The position numbers and the translations under genes were made by a program. This document shows positions 9,251 to 17,061 of a stretch of DNA of 64,000 bases, one piece after another; the first letter of the stretch is position 1; each line of letters begins with the position of its first letter. Origin of the DNA: Micrococcus endophyticus. Its GTDB lineage: Bacteria; Actinomycetota; Actinomycetes; Actinomycetales; Micrococcaceae. The notes under the pieces are model-generated. The model was not told the DNA's origin. It worked only from the letters and a program-made list of their open reading frames with translations, and made no database searches. The stretch is taken from NCBI RefSeq assembly GCF_014205115.1, contig NZ_JACHMW010000001.1, forward strand, positions 1,550,001-1,614,000, written 5' to 3'.

Positions 9251-9766
9251 TCAGCCGCCCGCGGGGGCGAACGCCAGGACGGCCGCCGCCGCAAGGATCA
9301 TGGGCGGGCCGAAGGGCAGGGCCGTGGAGCGGCTCGCCCGCCGCGCCGCCACGAGGACGGCGGCCACTGCTCCCCCGAGCAGGATCGCACCGAGTCCCGC
9401 GGCCACGACGGCCGAGCCTCCCAGCACCCCCGTGTACGCCCCGAGGCCGGCGGCCAGCTTCACGTCCCCCATGCCGAGGCTGCCCCGGCTGAGCACGTGC
9501 AGCACGAGCATCGCCGCGGCGTAGCCGAGCCCGCCGAGCACGCTCGAGAGCACGAGGTCGGCCCGGCCCGCGAGCGCGGCGCCCCCGGCCATCGCGGCCA
9601 GCCCGCCGAGGGCCAGCCGCAGCGTCCACCGGTTGGGCAGCCGGTGCTCGCGCAGGTCGACGCGCACGAGCACCGCCGCGCACACCGCGAACCACGCCAG
9701 CCCCGCGGACCAGAGCACCGCCGTCGCCGGCAGCCCCTGCGCCCAGGCCCATCCCACCCCGTCCAT
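9251..9766 (-). CDS. Prepilin peptidase (A24 family), minimal form
   Basis: Type IV prepilin peptidases cleave the leader of pilins within the membrane using two aspartates. The 171-residue, nearly all-hydrophobic protein has both: VRVDLREHRLPN (34-45; Asp37) and GMGDVKLAAG (98-107; Asp101). The N-terminal methyltransferase half of PilD-type enzymes is absent, as in TadV/CpaA enzymes of Tad (Flp) pilus systems. No pilin or Tad ATPase gene is in the window, so its substrate must be encoded elsewhere. The start is an ATG with a TAGGCT box six bases upstream on the minus strand, giving a leaderless message. Confidence 0.88.
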   Translation of the reverse strand: MDGVGWAWAQGLPATAVLWSAGLAWFAVCAAVLVRVDLREHRLPNRWTLRLALGGLAAMAGGAALAGRADLVLSSVLGGLGYAAAMLVLHVLSRGSLGMGDVKLAAGLGAYTGVLGGSAVVAAGLGAILLGGAVAAVLVAARRASRSTALPFGPPMILAAAAVLAFAPAGG

Positions 9767-9772
9767 GCGCCC

Positions 9773-9778
9773 AGCCTA
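9773..9778 (-). promoter_or_regulatory. -10 box TAGGCT of the prepilin peptidase gene
   Basis: On the minus strand TAGGCT ends six bases before the ATG, the same geometry as at manA and GPP34. Confidence 0.55.
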
Positions 9779-9864
9779 GGCGCGTCGCCGTCAGCCGGAG
9801 GCCCCCGTCCACAGGCCCGCGAGCGCCCGGGCCCGTCCGCCCACAGCTCAACCTGAAATGACCA

Positions 9865-9893
9865 TTGCTTCAGGGCGCAACCGGGGCTACTCT
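9865..9893 (+). promoter_or_regulatory. Sigma70-type promoter of a small RNA
   Basis: TTGCTT (9865-9870) and TACTCT (9888-9893) are separated by exactly 17 bases. The predicted start is near 9900. No coding region follows on this strand, but a structured segment and a U-tract terminator do. Confidence 0.65.
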
Positions 9894-9899
9894 TGAGTC

Positions 9900-10068
9900 A
9901 CGAGCTTCCGCCCGTCTCATGGGATGTCCGGAGCTCGGACTGACCCCATGGCCTCAATCCCGTTTCAAGGGGCCATGGTGGCGGGCTTCCTCGGTCCCCC
10001 ATCCCCCCTCCGCGGGGCCGAGCACCCCCGCCGGGGGCCGCTGCTTCGGCAGCGGCCCCATTTTCTTT
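9900..10068 (+). ncRNA. Candidate small RNA with a C6-loop hairpin (6C-RNA-like)
   Basis: This 169-base segment lies in a 315-base gap between two minus-strand genes, yet has its own plus-strand promoter and terminator. Visible structure: CGAGCT near 9901 pairs with AGCTCG near 9933; CCATGGCC (9946-9953) pairs with GGCCATGG (9971-9978); 9990-9999 pairs with 10014-10022 around a loop holding six consecutive cytosines (10003-10008). A hairpin with a C6 loop in a small actinobacterial RNA recalls the 6C RNA family (B11 in M. tuberculosis), which lies beside a pilus-related locus there; a prepilin peptidase gene is adjacent here. A second C-rich stem (10025-10037) would compete with the terminator. 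The RNA itself is well supported; membership of 6C is not proven. Confidence 0.6.
10034..10068 (+). terminator. Intrinsic terminator of the small RNA
   Basis: An 11-bp GC stem (10034-10044 with 10049-10059) closes a UUCG tetraloop and is followed by ATTTTCTTT, the clearest U-tract terminator in the window. It terminates plus-strand transcription although both flanking genes are on the minus strand. Confidence 0.9.
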
Positions 10069-10081
10069 CCCCGGCCGGCGC

Positions 10082-11623
10082 TCAGCCGCGGCCGTCCTCC
10101 AGCATCTCCGTCACGAGCGCGGCGATCGGCGAGCGCTCCGACCGGGTCAGCGTCACGTGCCCGAACAGCGGGTGCCCCTTGAGCCGCTCCACCACGGCCG
10201 CGATCCCGTCGTGCCGGCCCACGCGCAGGTTGTCCCGCTGGGCGACGTCATGGGTGAGCACCACCTTCGAGTTGCGCCCCATGCGGCTGAGCACGGTGAG
10301 CAGCACGTTCCGCTCGAGGGACTGCGCCTCGTCCACGATCACCCAGGCGTCGTGCAGGGAGCGCCCTCGGATGTGGGTCAGCGGCAGGACCTCGAGCATG
10401 CCGCGGTCCACCACCTCGTCGATCACGGACGGGGAGACGAGCGCGCCGAGCGTGTCGAACACCGCCTGCGCCCACGGCCCCATCTTCTCGCCCTCGGAGC
10501 CCGGCAGATAGCCCAGCTCCTGGCCCCCTACGGCGTACAGCGGCCGGAACACGACCACCTTGCGGTGCTCGCGGCGCTCCATCACGGCGTCCAGGCCGGC
10601 GCACAGCGCGAGGGCGGACTTGCCCGTGCCCGCGCGGCCGCCGAGGGACACGATGCCCACGGCCGGGTCCGTGAGCAGGTCGATCGCCAGCCGCTGCTCC
10701 GCGGAGCGCCCGTGCAGGCCGAACACGTCCTGGTCCCCGCGCACCAGCAGCGCCCGCCCGCCCTCGGCCACGCGGGCCAGGGCGGAGCCGCGCGGGGCGA
10801 GGAGCACCAGCCCCGTGTTCACCGGCAGGACCGCGGCCCCGGGCCCTTCGGCACCGGTCCTATCGACCCCGGATCCTCCTGCCCCGGTCCCGTCCGCCTC
10901 CGCCTCCACACCCGCACCCACGCCGTCCGTCCCGTCCACCGGCACGCCGGCCAGGGACGCCTCGCCGTCGTCGTAGAGGGCGTCCAGCAGCTCCTGCTCC
11001 ACGGTGAGGGTCACGGTGCCCCGCCACCCGGAGTCCCGCACCAGCTCGTGCCGGTACTCGTCCGCGCTCAGCCCCATGGCGGCCGCCTTCACGCGCATGG
11101 GCAGGTCCTTGGACACCACGGTCACGTCCCGGCCCTCGTCCGCGAACGCCTTCGCGACGGCGAGGATGCGGGAGTCGTTGTCCGTGCCGCGGATGCCCAG
11201 CGGCAGGACGTCCGTGGACACGTGGTTGAGCTCGACCCGCAGGGTGCCGCCCTCGGGGCTGATCGGCACCGCCCGGTCGAGGGCGCCGTGCCGGCCGCGC
11301 AGGTCGTCGAGCAGCCGCAGCGCGGTCCGGGCGAAGTAGCCCAGGTCCGGGTCGGCCCGCTTGGCCTCCAGCTCGGAGACCACCACGAGCGGCAGGATCA
11401 CCTCGTGCTCGGCGAAGCGCAGCAAGGCGCGCGGGTCGGAGAGCAGCACGGAGGTGTCCACCACGTAGGTGCGCAGCCCGGTCTCCCGCGCGTCCGGGGC
11501 GACGACGGCGTCCGCGGCTCCGGTGCGCGCCGCGGCGGCGTGCCCCGCAGCACCGGCGGCATCCGGCCGCGCCTCCGTCGTCCCCGTGAGTGCCCGCCCG
11601 TGCTCCACGCGCTCTGCCACCAT
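10082..11623 (-). CDS. PIN-PhoH ATPase (PhoH2-type)
   Basis: PhoH2 proteins join an N-terminal PIN RNase domain to a PhoH ATPase and are described as RNA helicase/RNases. In this 513-residue protein the PIN domain spans about 50-190 ([13 protein letters not shown] with Asp56, [29 protein letters not shown]). A Gly/Ala/Asp-rich linker follows (about 222-265), longer than usual. The PhoH domain (about 300-513) has Walker [11 protein letters not shown] (329-338) and Walker [10 protein letters not shown]. The ATG has AGGAGG six bases upstream. The gene position matches Rv1095 in the mycobacterial order. The RNA substrate is unknown. Confidence 0.93.
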   Translation of the reverse strand: MVAERVEHGRALTGTTEARPDAAGAAGHAAAARTGAADAVVAPDARETGLRTYVVDTSVLLSDPRALLRFAEHEVILPLVVVSELEAKRADPDLGYFARTALRLLDDLRGRHGALDRAVPISPEGGTLRVELNHVSTDVLPLGIRGTDNDSRILAVAKAFADEGRDVTVVSKDLPMRVKAAAMGLSADEYRHELVRDSGWRGTVTLTVEQELLDALYDDGEASLAGVPVDGTDGVGAGVEAEADGTGAGGSGVDRTGAEGPGAAVLPVNTGLVLLAPRGSALARVAEGGRALLVRGDQDVFGLHGRSAEQRLAIDLLTDPAVGIVSLGGRAGTGKSALALCAGLDAVMERREHRKVVVFRPLYAVGGQELGYLPGSEGEKMGPWAQAVFDTLGALVSPSVIDEVVDRGMLEVLPLTHIRGRSLHDAWVIVDEAQSLERNVLLTVLSRMGRNSKVVLTHDVAQRDNLRVGRHDGIAAVVERLKGHPLFGHVTLTRSERSPIAALVTEMLEDGRG

Positions 11624-11847
11624 GCCAGCCTCCTGTGCCGCTGCCTCGGACGGGGCGGACGCCCGCGTCCGCCGCCCACGCTAGGAAGCCCGGGCGTCGC
11701 CGGGGCGGCCGAGAGGATGAACCGCGGATGAAGTCGACGTGACGGTCCCGGGCCGCCCCGCTCCGCATCCCGTCCGCGGCCCCGCCTAGACTGGGCGCAC
11801 GCGGACGCGCCCGCACCCGGCCGCCGTCGTCGGACTCAGGAGGGACC

Positions 11848-12504
11848 ATGAGCATGCACCGCCCCACGCCCCGCCTGCCCGAGCGCGGCGCCGTCCCGGC
11901 CGCCCGGCCGGCCCCCTCGCTCGCCGAGCGCGTGAGCGGCCGCCTCGTGGCCGTCATCGCGCCCACGCTGCTGCTCGTGGCCGCCCTGTGGGTCGTCCAG
12001 ATCGCCCTCGTGTTCTTCGGCCGGCTCGTGATCCCCAGCCTCGGCCTGATCCCCCGCAGCGTGACCGGACTGGACGGCATCCTGTTCTCCCCGCTGCTGC
12101 ACGCCGGCTGGGGACACCTGATCGGCAACTCCACGGCGCTGATCCTGCTCGGCCCGCTCGCCGCGCTCATCTCGGGGCGGCCGTTGGCCCTGCTCGCGGC
12201 CGCCTGGCTGGGCTCGGGTGTGCTCACGTGGGTGATCGGCTCCCCCGGCGTGCACATCGGCGCCTCGGGGATCGTGTACGCGCTCGTCGCGTTCCTGGTG
12301 GTCTACGGCATCGCCGTGCGCCGCGTGGTGCCCGTGGTGGTCTCGGTGCTCGTGGCGCTCACGCACCTGGGCTCGAGCCTCATCGGCCTGCTGCCGGCCC
12401 CCGGGGTCTCGTGGACGGGGCACCTGGCGGGCGCCGTCGTTGGGGTGCTGCTGGGCCTGTGGTGGGGCCGCGGCGACCGCCGCCCCCGCCACGCCGACAT
12501 CTGA
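11848..12504 (+). CDS. Rhomboid-family intramembrane serine protease
   Basis: Rhomboids cut transmembrane helices of substrates inside the bilayer. The 218-residue protein has about six membrane segments after a 30-residue cytoplasmic N terminus. The family landmarks are present: HAGWGHLIGNS (85-95), the catalytic GASG (138-141, Ser140) and the histidine of SWTGHLAG (188-195, His192). AGGAGGG precedes the ATG at ideal spacing. It is divergent from phoH and convergent with uppS, with no operon partner, so the substrate cannot be guessed. Confidence 0.92.
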   Translation: MSMHRPTPRLPERGAVPAARPAPSLAERVSGRLVAVIAPTLLLVAALWVVQIALVFFGRLVIPSLGLIPRSVTGLDGILFSPLLHAGWGHLIGNSTALILLGPLAALISGRPLALLAAAWLGSGVLTWVIGSPGVHIGASGIVYALVAFLVVYGIAVRRVVPVVVSVLVALTHLGSSLIGLLPAPGVSWTGHLAGAVVGVLLGLWWGRGDRRPRHADI

Positions 12505-12545
12505 CCGGCGCCGCGAGGCTCCGCCCGCCGCCGCGCCGACCGGCC

Positions 12546-13319
12546 TCAGGCGCCGAAGCGGCGCTGCCGGCTGCCGTAGTCGCGCAGGGCGCGCAGGAAG
12601 TCGACCTTGCGGAACGCGGGCCACATGGCCTCGCAGAAGTAGAACTCCGAGTAGGCGGACTGCCACAGCAGGAACCCGGAGAGCCGCTGCTCCCCCGAGG
12701 TGCGGATGACCAGGTCCGGGTCCGGCTGGCCGCGCGTGTAGAGGCGGTCGGCGATCTGCTCGACGGTCATCGCGTCGGCGATCTCCGCGGCGGTGCGCCC
12801 CCGGCCGTGCTCGTCGCGCAGCAGCTCGCGCACGGCGTCGAGGATCTCCTGGCGGCCGCCGTAGCCCACGGCCACGTTCACGTGCACGCCGTCGTTGTCC
12901 CGGGTGCGCTCCTCCACCGCGCGCAGGCGGCGGGCCATCTCCTCCGGCAGCATGTCCACGGCGCCCACCGTCTGCACGCGCACGGGCCGGCGGCCCTCGC
13001 GCGGCTCGGCGAGGCGCTCCGCGGTGGCCAGGATGATCCCGAGCAGGGCCTCCAGCTCCTCCGGCGGGCGACCCAGGTTCTCCGTGGAGAGCATGTAGAG
13101 CGTGACCACGGGGATGCCGGTCTCGTCGCACCAGTCGATGAACTCGAGGATCCGCTCGGCGCCGGCCTGATGCCCCTCCTGGGTGGTGGCGCCGAACGCG
13201 CGGGCCCACCGGCGGTTGCCGTCCACGAGCACGCCGACGTGCCGGGGCAGCCGCTCCGGGTCCAGGCCACGGGCGAGCCTCCGCTCGTACAGCCGGTAGA
13301 AGGCCTCGGGTCGCTGCAC
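12546..13319 (-). CDS. uppS: Isoprenyl (cis-prenyl) diphosphate synthase UppS
   Basis: This enzyme adds cis-isoprene units to an allylic diphosphate to make the polyprenyl carrier for cell-wall sugars. The 257-residue protein has HVGVLVDGNRRWAR (28-40, catalytic Asp33), LYMLSTENLGR and the C-terminal signature RTSGEQRLSGFLLWQSAYSE. In actinobacteria two homologues exist, a short-chain Z,E-farnesyl diphosphate synthase (Rv1086 position, matching this neighbourhood) and decaprenyl diphosphate synthase; which product this one makes cannot be read from sequence. GTG 13319 is preferred because the family N terminus (YRLYERRL) follows directly; the frame stays open upstream to ATG 13415, which would overlap the divergent trhA promoter. 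Confidence 0.93.
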   Translation of the reverse strand: MQRPEAFYRLYERRLARGLDPERLPRHVGVLVDGNRRWARAFGATTQEGHQAGAERILEFIDWCDETGIPVVTLYMLSTENLGRPPEELEALLGIILATAERLAEPREGRRPVRVQTVGAVDMLPEEMARRLRAVEERTRDNDGVHVNVAVGYGGRQEILDAVRELLRDEHGRGRTAAEIADAMTVEQIADRLYTRGQPDPDLVIRTSGEQRLSGFLLWQSAYSEFYFCEAMWPAFRKVDFLRALRDYGSRQRRFGA

Positions 13320-13410
13320 GTCACACCTGCCTCTCACGGCGTCCGGGCCGGCCGGGGACGGCCGGGCCACCAGGATACGCGGCGGCGCGCGATCGGCCCC
13401 GTGCAGGGAG

Positions 13411-13416
13411 GACAAT
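13411..13416 (+). promoter_or_regulatory. -10-like GACAAT upstream of trhA
   Basis: GACAAT ends seven bases before ATG 13424, matching the leaderless spacing at other genes and favouring ATG 13424 over ATG 13415. Confidence 0.4.
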
Positions 13417-13423
13417 GGAGGCC

Positions 13424-14143
13424 ATGGACCCCCTTACCCCCGCTCGCGAGCCCGAGGCCGCCCGGCGCCTGCGCTGGCGAATCGAACGCATCCGAGACCC
13501 GGAGCACCCGCTGTTCAAGCCGCGGCTGCGCGGCTGGATCCACGCCGCCATGGCGCCGCTGACGCTGGCCGCGGGCATCGTGCTGATCGTGCTCGCCCCC
13601 ACGGCGACGCTGCGCTGGGCCTCGGCCGTCTACGCGGTCACGGGCCTGCTGCTGTTCGGGGTCTCGGCCACCTACCACCTGGTGCAGTGGAACGAGGTGG
13701 TCTCGCGCGTGCTCAAGCGCCTGGACCACACGAACATCATGCTCGTGATCGCCGGCACCTACACGCCGCTGTCCCTGGCCCTGCTCCCGCCGGGGAAGGC
13801 CCATCTGCTGCTCACGCTGGTCTGGGCGGGCGCGGTGGCCGGCGTCGCCTTCCGCCTGCTGTGGACGGACGCCCCGCGCTGGCTCTACACGCCCGTGTAC
13901 GTGGTGCTGGGGCTGGCCGCGCTGCTGTACATCGGGGACTTCTTCGCCGCCGACGTCGCGGCCGGCTGGCTGATCGTGGCCGGCGGCGCGGCGTACATCG
14001 TGGGGGCGGTGTTCTACGCGCTGCGGGCGCCCACCATCCACCGGGAGTGGTTCGGCTTCCACGAGCTCTTCCACGTGTTCACCGTGGGCGGCTTCGTGTG
14101 CCACGCCGTGGCCATCTACCGGGCCGTGCTCGTCGTCGCCTGA
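13424..14143 (+). CDS. trhA: Hemolysin III / TrhA (PAQR-family) membrane protein
   Basis: TrhA-type proteins are seven-helix membrane proteins related to adiponectin receptors; bacterial members are linked to membrane-lipid homeostasis, and a haemolysin role is doubtful. The 239-residue protein has the conserved metal-site residues in SATYHLVQWN (about 81-90), LDHTNIMLVIAGTYTP, and HELFHVFTVGGFVCH near the C terminus. A 40-residue Arg-rich N terminus precedes the first helix. It lies between uppS and the mca block as does Rv1085c. Confidence 0.9.
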   Translation: MDPLTPAREPEAARRLRWRIERIRDPEHPLFKPRLRGWIHAAMAPLTLAAGIVLIVLAPTATLRWASAVYAVTGLLLFGVSATYHLVQWNEVVSRVLKRLDHTNIMLVIAGTYTPLSLALLPPGKAHLLLTLVWAGAVAGVAFRLLWTDAPRWLYTPVYVVLGLAALLYIGDFFAADVAAGWLIVAGGAAYIVGAVFYALRAPTIHREWFGFHELFHVFTVGGFVCHAVAIYRAVLVVA

Positions 14144-14174
14144 GGCCCGACGCCGGCCCGCGGCCGGGCGGCGG

Positions 14175-14582
14175 TCAGGACCGGCCGTCGTCGGGCGACT
14201 GCGGCCGGGGCGCGGGCTCCTGCAGGTACCCCGGGTACTTCTCCTGGAGGTGGCGCAGACGGTCCTGCGCGTCCCGCTCCTCGTCCTCCGGCGCGAGCTC
14301 GCGGACGTCCTCGGGCAGGTGCTGCTGGTGGCGGTCCACGAGCATGGCCTCGGCCTCCGGGGAGCGCTGCTGCACGCGACGCACGGAGCGCACCATGACG
14401 CGTAAGACGATGATCGCCATCACCACCATGAGGGCGGTGAACAGGAACCCCTCGATGCCGGGGGTGACCTCGGCCTCCTCGAGGCCCGGGCGCAGGGTGG
14501 GCTCCGGGACGGCGGGCACCGGCGCGGGGCTCGCGGCCGCGAGCGCGGTGAGGACGAGGGGAAGGCCAGAGAGGGGACTCAC
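14175..14582 (-). CDS. Small single-span membrane protein containing a TTA codon
   Basis: This 135-residue protein of unknown function starts with a hydrophobic stretch (about 5-20) that could be a signal sequence, has a clear membrane helix (about 43-64) and a highly charged C terminus rich in Glu, Arg and Gln. Its position between trhA and mca matches the small gene Rv1083. GTG 14582 is chosen because a TAGAGT -10 box lies eight bases upstream on the minus strand. Codon 60 (14403-14405, minus strand) is TTA for leucine, the only in-frame TTA I found in the window, in a gene otherwise using G/C-ending codons. A tRNA with anticodon UAA is encoded 9 kb away. Confidence 0.75.
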   Translation of the reverse strand: MSPLSGLPLVLTALAAASPAPVPAVPEPTLRPGLEEAEVTPGIEGFLFTALMVVMAIIVLRVMVRSVRRVQQRSPEAEAMLVDRHQQHLPEDVRELAPEDEERDAQDRLRHLQEKYPGYLQEPAPRPQSPDDGRS

Positions 14583-14631
14583 GCTGCCCCACTCTACCGG
14601 GCCGCCACGCGGGCGGGCGGCCCGGCCCCGG

Positions 14632-15621
14632 TCAGCGCAGGCCGGCGAAGAGGTCGTGCTCGGGCAGCTCGACGGGCACCCGCGCGTCGATGAGCGCGTA
14701 GTCCTCCCACGGCCACGAGGTGCGCAGCAGCTCGTTGGGGGCGGCGAAGAAGAAGCCCACGGGGTCCACCTGGGTGCGGTGGGCGCGCAGGGCGGCGTCG
14801 CGGTGCTCGAGGAAGTCCGCCACGGGCACCTGGGTGGTGACGGCGTGGTCCGGGATGATCCAGCCCGGGGCGTCCTCCGGGTCCGGCACGTCCTCCCCCG
14901 CCTCCTGGCGGCGGCGCGCCTCGCGCAGCGCGTCCATCTGGGCGTACATGGACAGCCGCGCCTCGAACGGGGACTCGTCCCCGGCGGCGATGAACGCCTC
15001 GTGGAGGCTGCGGAACTTCTCCGGGTTGAAGGCCCGGTCGTAGTAGAGCTTGGAGACCTCCCAGGCCGGCCCGGTCTCCGGGTAGGCGTCCGGGTCGCCG
15101 GCGGCGCGATACGCCTCGACGGCCACGTGGTGGGCCTGGATGTGGTCCGGATGCGGGTAGCCGCCGGCCTCGTCGTAGGCGATGAGCACGTGCGGGCGGA
15201 ACCGGCGCACGAGGGCCACGAGCGGGGCCGCGGCGGTGCGCAGCGGGATCTCCGCGAAGCAGTTGGCGGGCAGCGCCGGCAGGGGGTCGCCCTCCGGCAG
15301 GCCCGAGTCCAGGAAGCCCAGCCACGAGTGCTGGATGCCGAGCGCCCGCACCGCCTCGGCCATCTCCTCGCGGCGCACGGCCGTGATGTCCCGATCCGTG
15401 GCCACGACGTTCTCGTAGGAGGGGTTGAGCAGGTCGCCCGCCTCGCCGCCGGTGCAGGTGACCACCATGACCTCGGCCCCGGCCTGCGCGTAGGCGGCCA
15501 TCATGGCGGCGCCCTTCGAGGACTCGTCGTCCGGGTGGGCGTGCACGGCCAGCAGCCGCAGGCCCGCCGAGGCGGGCACGGCGTCGGTCGGGCGGATGGG
15601 GGCGGTGGACTGCTCGGTCAC
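14632..15621 (-). CDS. mca: Mycothiol S-conjugate amidase Mca
   Basis: Mca cleaves mycothiol adducts of electrophiles, releasing an N-acetylcysteine conjugate for export and recycling GlcN-inositol. The 329-residue zinc amidase has HAHPDDESSKG (27-37) and YDEAGGYPHPDHI (149-161), which hold the metal ligands. DESSKG after HPDD favours Mca over MshB deacetylase, as does the conserved cluster mca/DUF4307/greA known from mycobacteria (Rv1080c-Rv1082). GTG 15621 is the first start giving a sensible N terminus; AGGAG lies 12 bases upstream, rather far. It is divergent from DUF4307. Its presence marks the organism as a mycothiol-using actinobacterium. Confidence 0.93.
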   Translation of the reverse strand: MTEQSTAPIRPTDAVPASAGLRLLAVHAHPDDESSKGAAMMAAYAQAGAEVMVVTCTGGEAGDLLNPSYENVVATDRDITAVRREEMAEAVRALGIQHSWLGFLDSGLPEGDPLPALPANCFAEIPLRTAAAPLVALVRRFRPHVLIAYDEAGGYPHPDHIQAHHVAVEAYRAAGDPDAYPETGPAWEVSKLYYDRAFNPEKFRSLHEAFIAAGDESPFEARLSMYAQMDALREARRRQEAGEDVPDPEDAPGWIIPDHAVTTQVPVADFLEHRDAALRAHRTQVDPVGFFFAAPNELLRTSWPWEDYALIDARVPVELPEHDLFAGLR

Positions 15622-15707
15622 GTGGATCGCACGCTCCTGATCGGATCGCGGGGAGGGGGGGTGGGGCCGGCGACGACGACGTCGGCGCGCGGGGGGCGCG
15701 CTGCGGA

Positions 15708-15713
15708 TAGGGT
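15708..15713 (+). promoter_or_regulatory. -10 box TAGGGT of the DUF4307 gene
   Basis: TAGGGT ends seven bases before ATG 15721; the GGAGGGG in between is too close to the ATG to act as a ribosome-binding site. Confidence 0.5.
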
Positions 15714-15720
15714 GGAGGGG

Positions 15721-16167
15721 ATGTCTCACCACGCCCACGCCGTCCACGCGCAGGACCCCACCCTAGCCAACCGCTACGGGACCGACCAGGATCGTCCGTC
15801 CCGCCGTCGGCTGTGGGTCGGCCTCGGGGTGCTCGGGCTCCTCGGCGCCGTGCTGCTGGCCGTGTGGCTCGGCCTGAACCTGTCCGTGGGCAACATCGAG
15901 TACAAGGACGTCGGCTACACCATCGAGGACGACGGCAACGCGACCGTCACCTTCCAGGTGCTCGTCCCCGAGGGCGTGCAGGCCGAGTGCGACGTCCTCG
16001 TGATGGACTCGCACGCCGCGCCCGTGGGCTTCCGCACCGTGCGCCTGGTGTCCGTGCCCCAGGACCAGCGGGACACCCCCTCGGACGCCCAGCAGGTCTA
16101 CACGGTGGACGTGCGCACCGTGGTCCGCGGCGACTCCGGCGTGGTCGAGGCCTGCCGGAAGCTCTGA
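15721..16167 (+). CDS. DUF4307 membrane protein
   Basis: The 148-residue protein has a His-rich cytoplasmic start, one membrane helix (about 32-52, followed by LSVGNIEYKDVGYTI) and an extracytoplasmic domain with two cysteines (CDVLVMDS and the terminal EACRKL) that could form a disulfide. The PSRRR sequence before the helix predicts N-in topology. This fits DUF4307, which sits between mca and greA in many actinobacteria; a function is not established. Confidence 0.82.
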   Translation: MSHHAHAVHAQDPTLANRYGTDQDRPSRRRLWVGLGVLGLLGAVLLAVWLGLNLSVGNIEYKDVGYTIEDDGNATVTFQVLVPEGVQAECDVLVMDSHAAPVGFRTVRLVSVPQDQRDTPSDAQQVYTVDVRTVVRGDSGVVEACRKL

Positions 16168-16243
16168 GGTGCTCCGCCGCTCCCCCGCCGGGCTCCGCAC
16201 CGGCCGCTGACCGGCCCCGACGCGTCACGGCGCGGCGCGATTC

Positions 16244-16273
16244 TTGGTGTGACCCACGTCCCGCGGATAGACT
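16244..16273 (+). promoter_or_regulatory. Probable greA promoter with a long leader
   Basis: TTGGTG (16244-16249) and TAGACT (16268-16273) are 18 bases apart. The predicted start near 16280 leaves a leader of about 160 bases before greA. Within it CCCCGC and GCGGGG flank a loop and are followed by TCTTT (near 16360), a possible attenuator. Confidence 0.5.
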
Positions 16274-16439
16274 GCTCTGAGCATTCCCGCCCCGCCGGTG
16301 AGTCAGGCAGGCGTCGCACGGAGCCCCCGCGGCCCGCGCGTCCTCCTGATCGGCGGGGTCTTTCGCATGCGGCCTCGTGCCGCCCCGGCGCCCCGGGCCC
16401 CCAGGATTCCGCACCACCGACACAGAAAGGCGGAACATC

Positions 16440-16934
16440 ATGACCACCAGCCAGTCCGACGCCCCGTGGCTGACCCAGGAGGCCTTCGACCGCCTCTCCA
16501 AGGAGCTCGAGCACATCTCCGGCCCCGGCCGCCAGGAGATCATCGAGCGCATCGAGGCCGCCCGCGACGAGGGCGACCTCAAGGAGAACGGCGGCTACCA
16601 CGCCGCCCGCGAGGAGCAGTCCAAGAACGAGGGCCGCATCGCCGAGCTCAAGCACCTCCTCGAGACCGCCCGCGTGGGCGAGGCCGCCGAGAACGACGGC
16701 GCCGTGCACCCGGGCACCGTGGTGACCGCCGTCGTCGCCGGCGACGAGATGACTTTCCTCTTCGGCAACCGCGAGATCGCCGAGGACGACGAGCACCTCG
16801 AGGTCTACTCCGAGCGCTCCCCGCTGGGCGAGGCCATCAACGGCGCCGCCAAGGGCGACAAGGTGACCTACACCGCGCCCAACGGCAAGGAGATCAAGGT
16901 CGAGATCAAGGACGTCAAGCCCTACTCGGGCTGA
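16440..16934 (+). CDS. greA: Transcription elongation factor GreA
   Basis: GreA enters the secondary channel of RNA polymerase and stimulates cleavage of backtracked RNA. The 164-residue protein has the two-part structure: an N-terminal antiparallel coiled coil with the acidic tip RDEGDLKENGGYHAARE (about residues 41-57) and a C-terminal FKBP-like domain (about 85-164, ending KVEIKDVKPYSG). ATG 16440 has AAAGGCGG upstream at good spacing; an in-frame extension to 16377 is rejected because it lacks one. The long leader suggests regulation of its own expression. Confidence 0.95.
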   Translation: MTTSQSDAPWLTQEAFDRLSKELEHISGPGRQEIIERIEAARDEGDLKENGGYHAAREEQSKNEGRIAELKHLLETARVGEAAENDGAVHPGTVVTAVVAGDEMTFLFGNREIAEDDEHLEVYSERSPLGEAINGAAKGDKVTYTAPNGKEIKVEIKDVKPYSG

Positions 16935-17049
16935 CGCTCCCCCGCCGACCGCGCCACGGCCGCGGCGCCCCGCCCGGGGCGTCGCGGCCGTTCCGCGTCC
17001 CGGGCCCTGCGCCGCGACCGAGGCCCGGGCCGACGCCGCGCCCCGTTGC

Positions 17050-17055
17050 TAGGCT
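17050..17055 (+). promoter_or_regulatory. -10 box TAGGCT of the GPP34 gene
   Basis: TAGGCT ends six bases before ATG 17062 with no ribosome-binding site between. Confidence 0.55.
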
Positions 17056-17061
17056 GGGCGC

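Noticed and set aside
13319-13415. Longer uppS starting at ATG 13415
   Set aside because: The extra 32 residues resemble no prenyltransferase and overlap the divergent trhA promoter and start.
16377-16439. Upstream in-frame extension of greA
   Set aside because: No ribosome-binding site before it, a composition unlike GreA, and AAAGGCGG precisely placed before ATG 16440.
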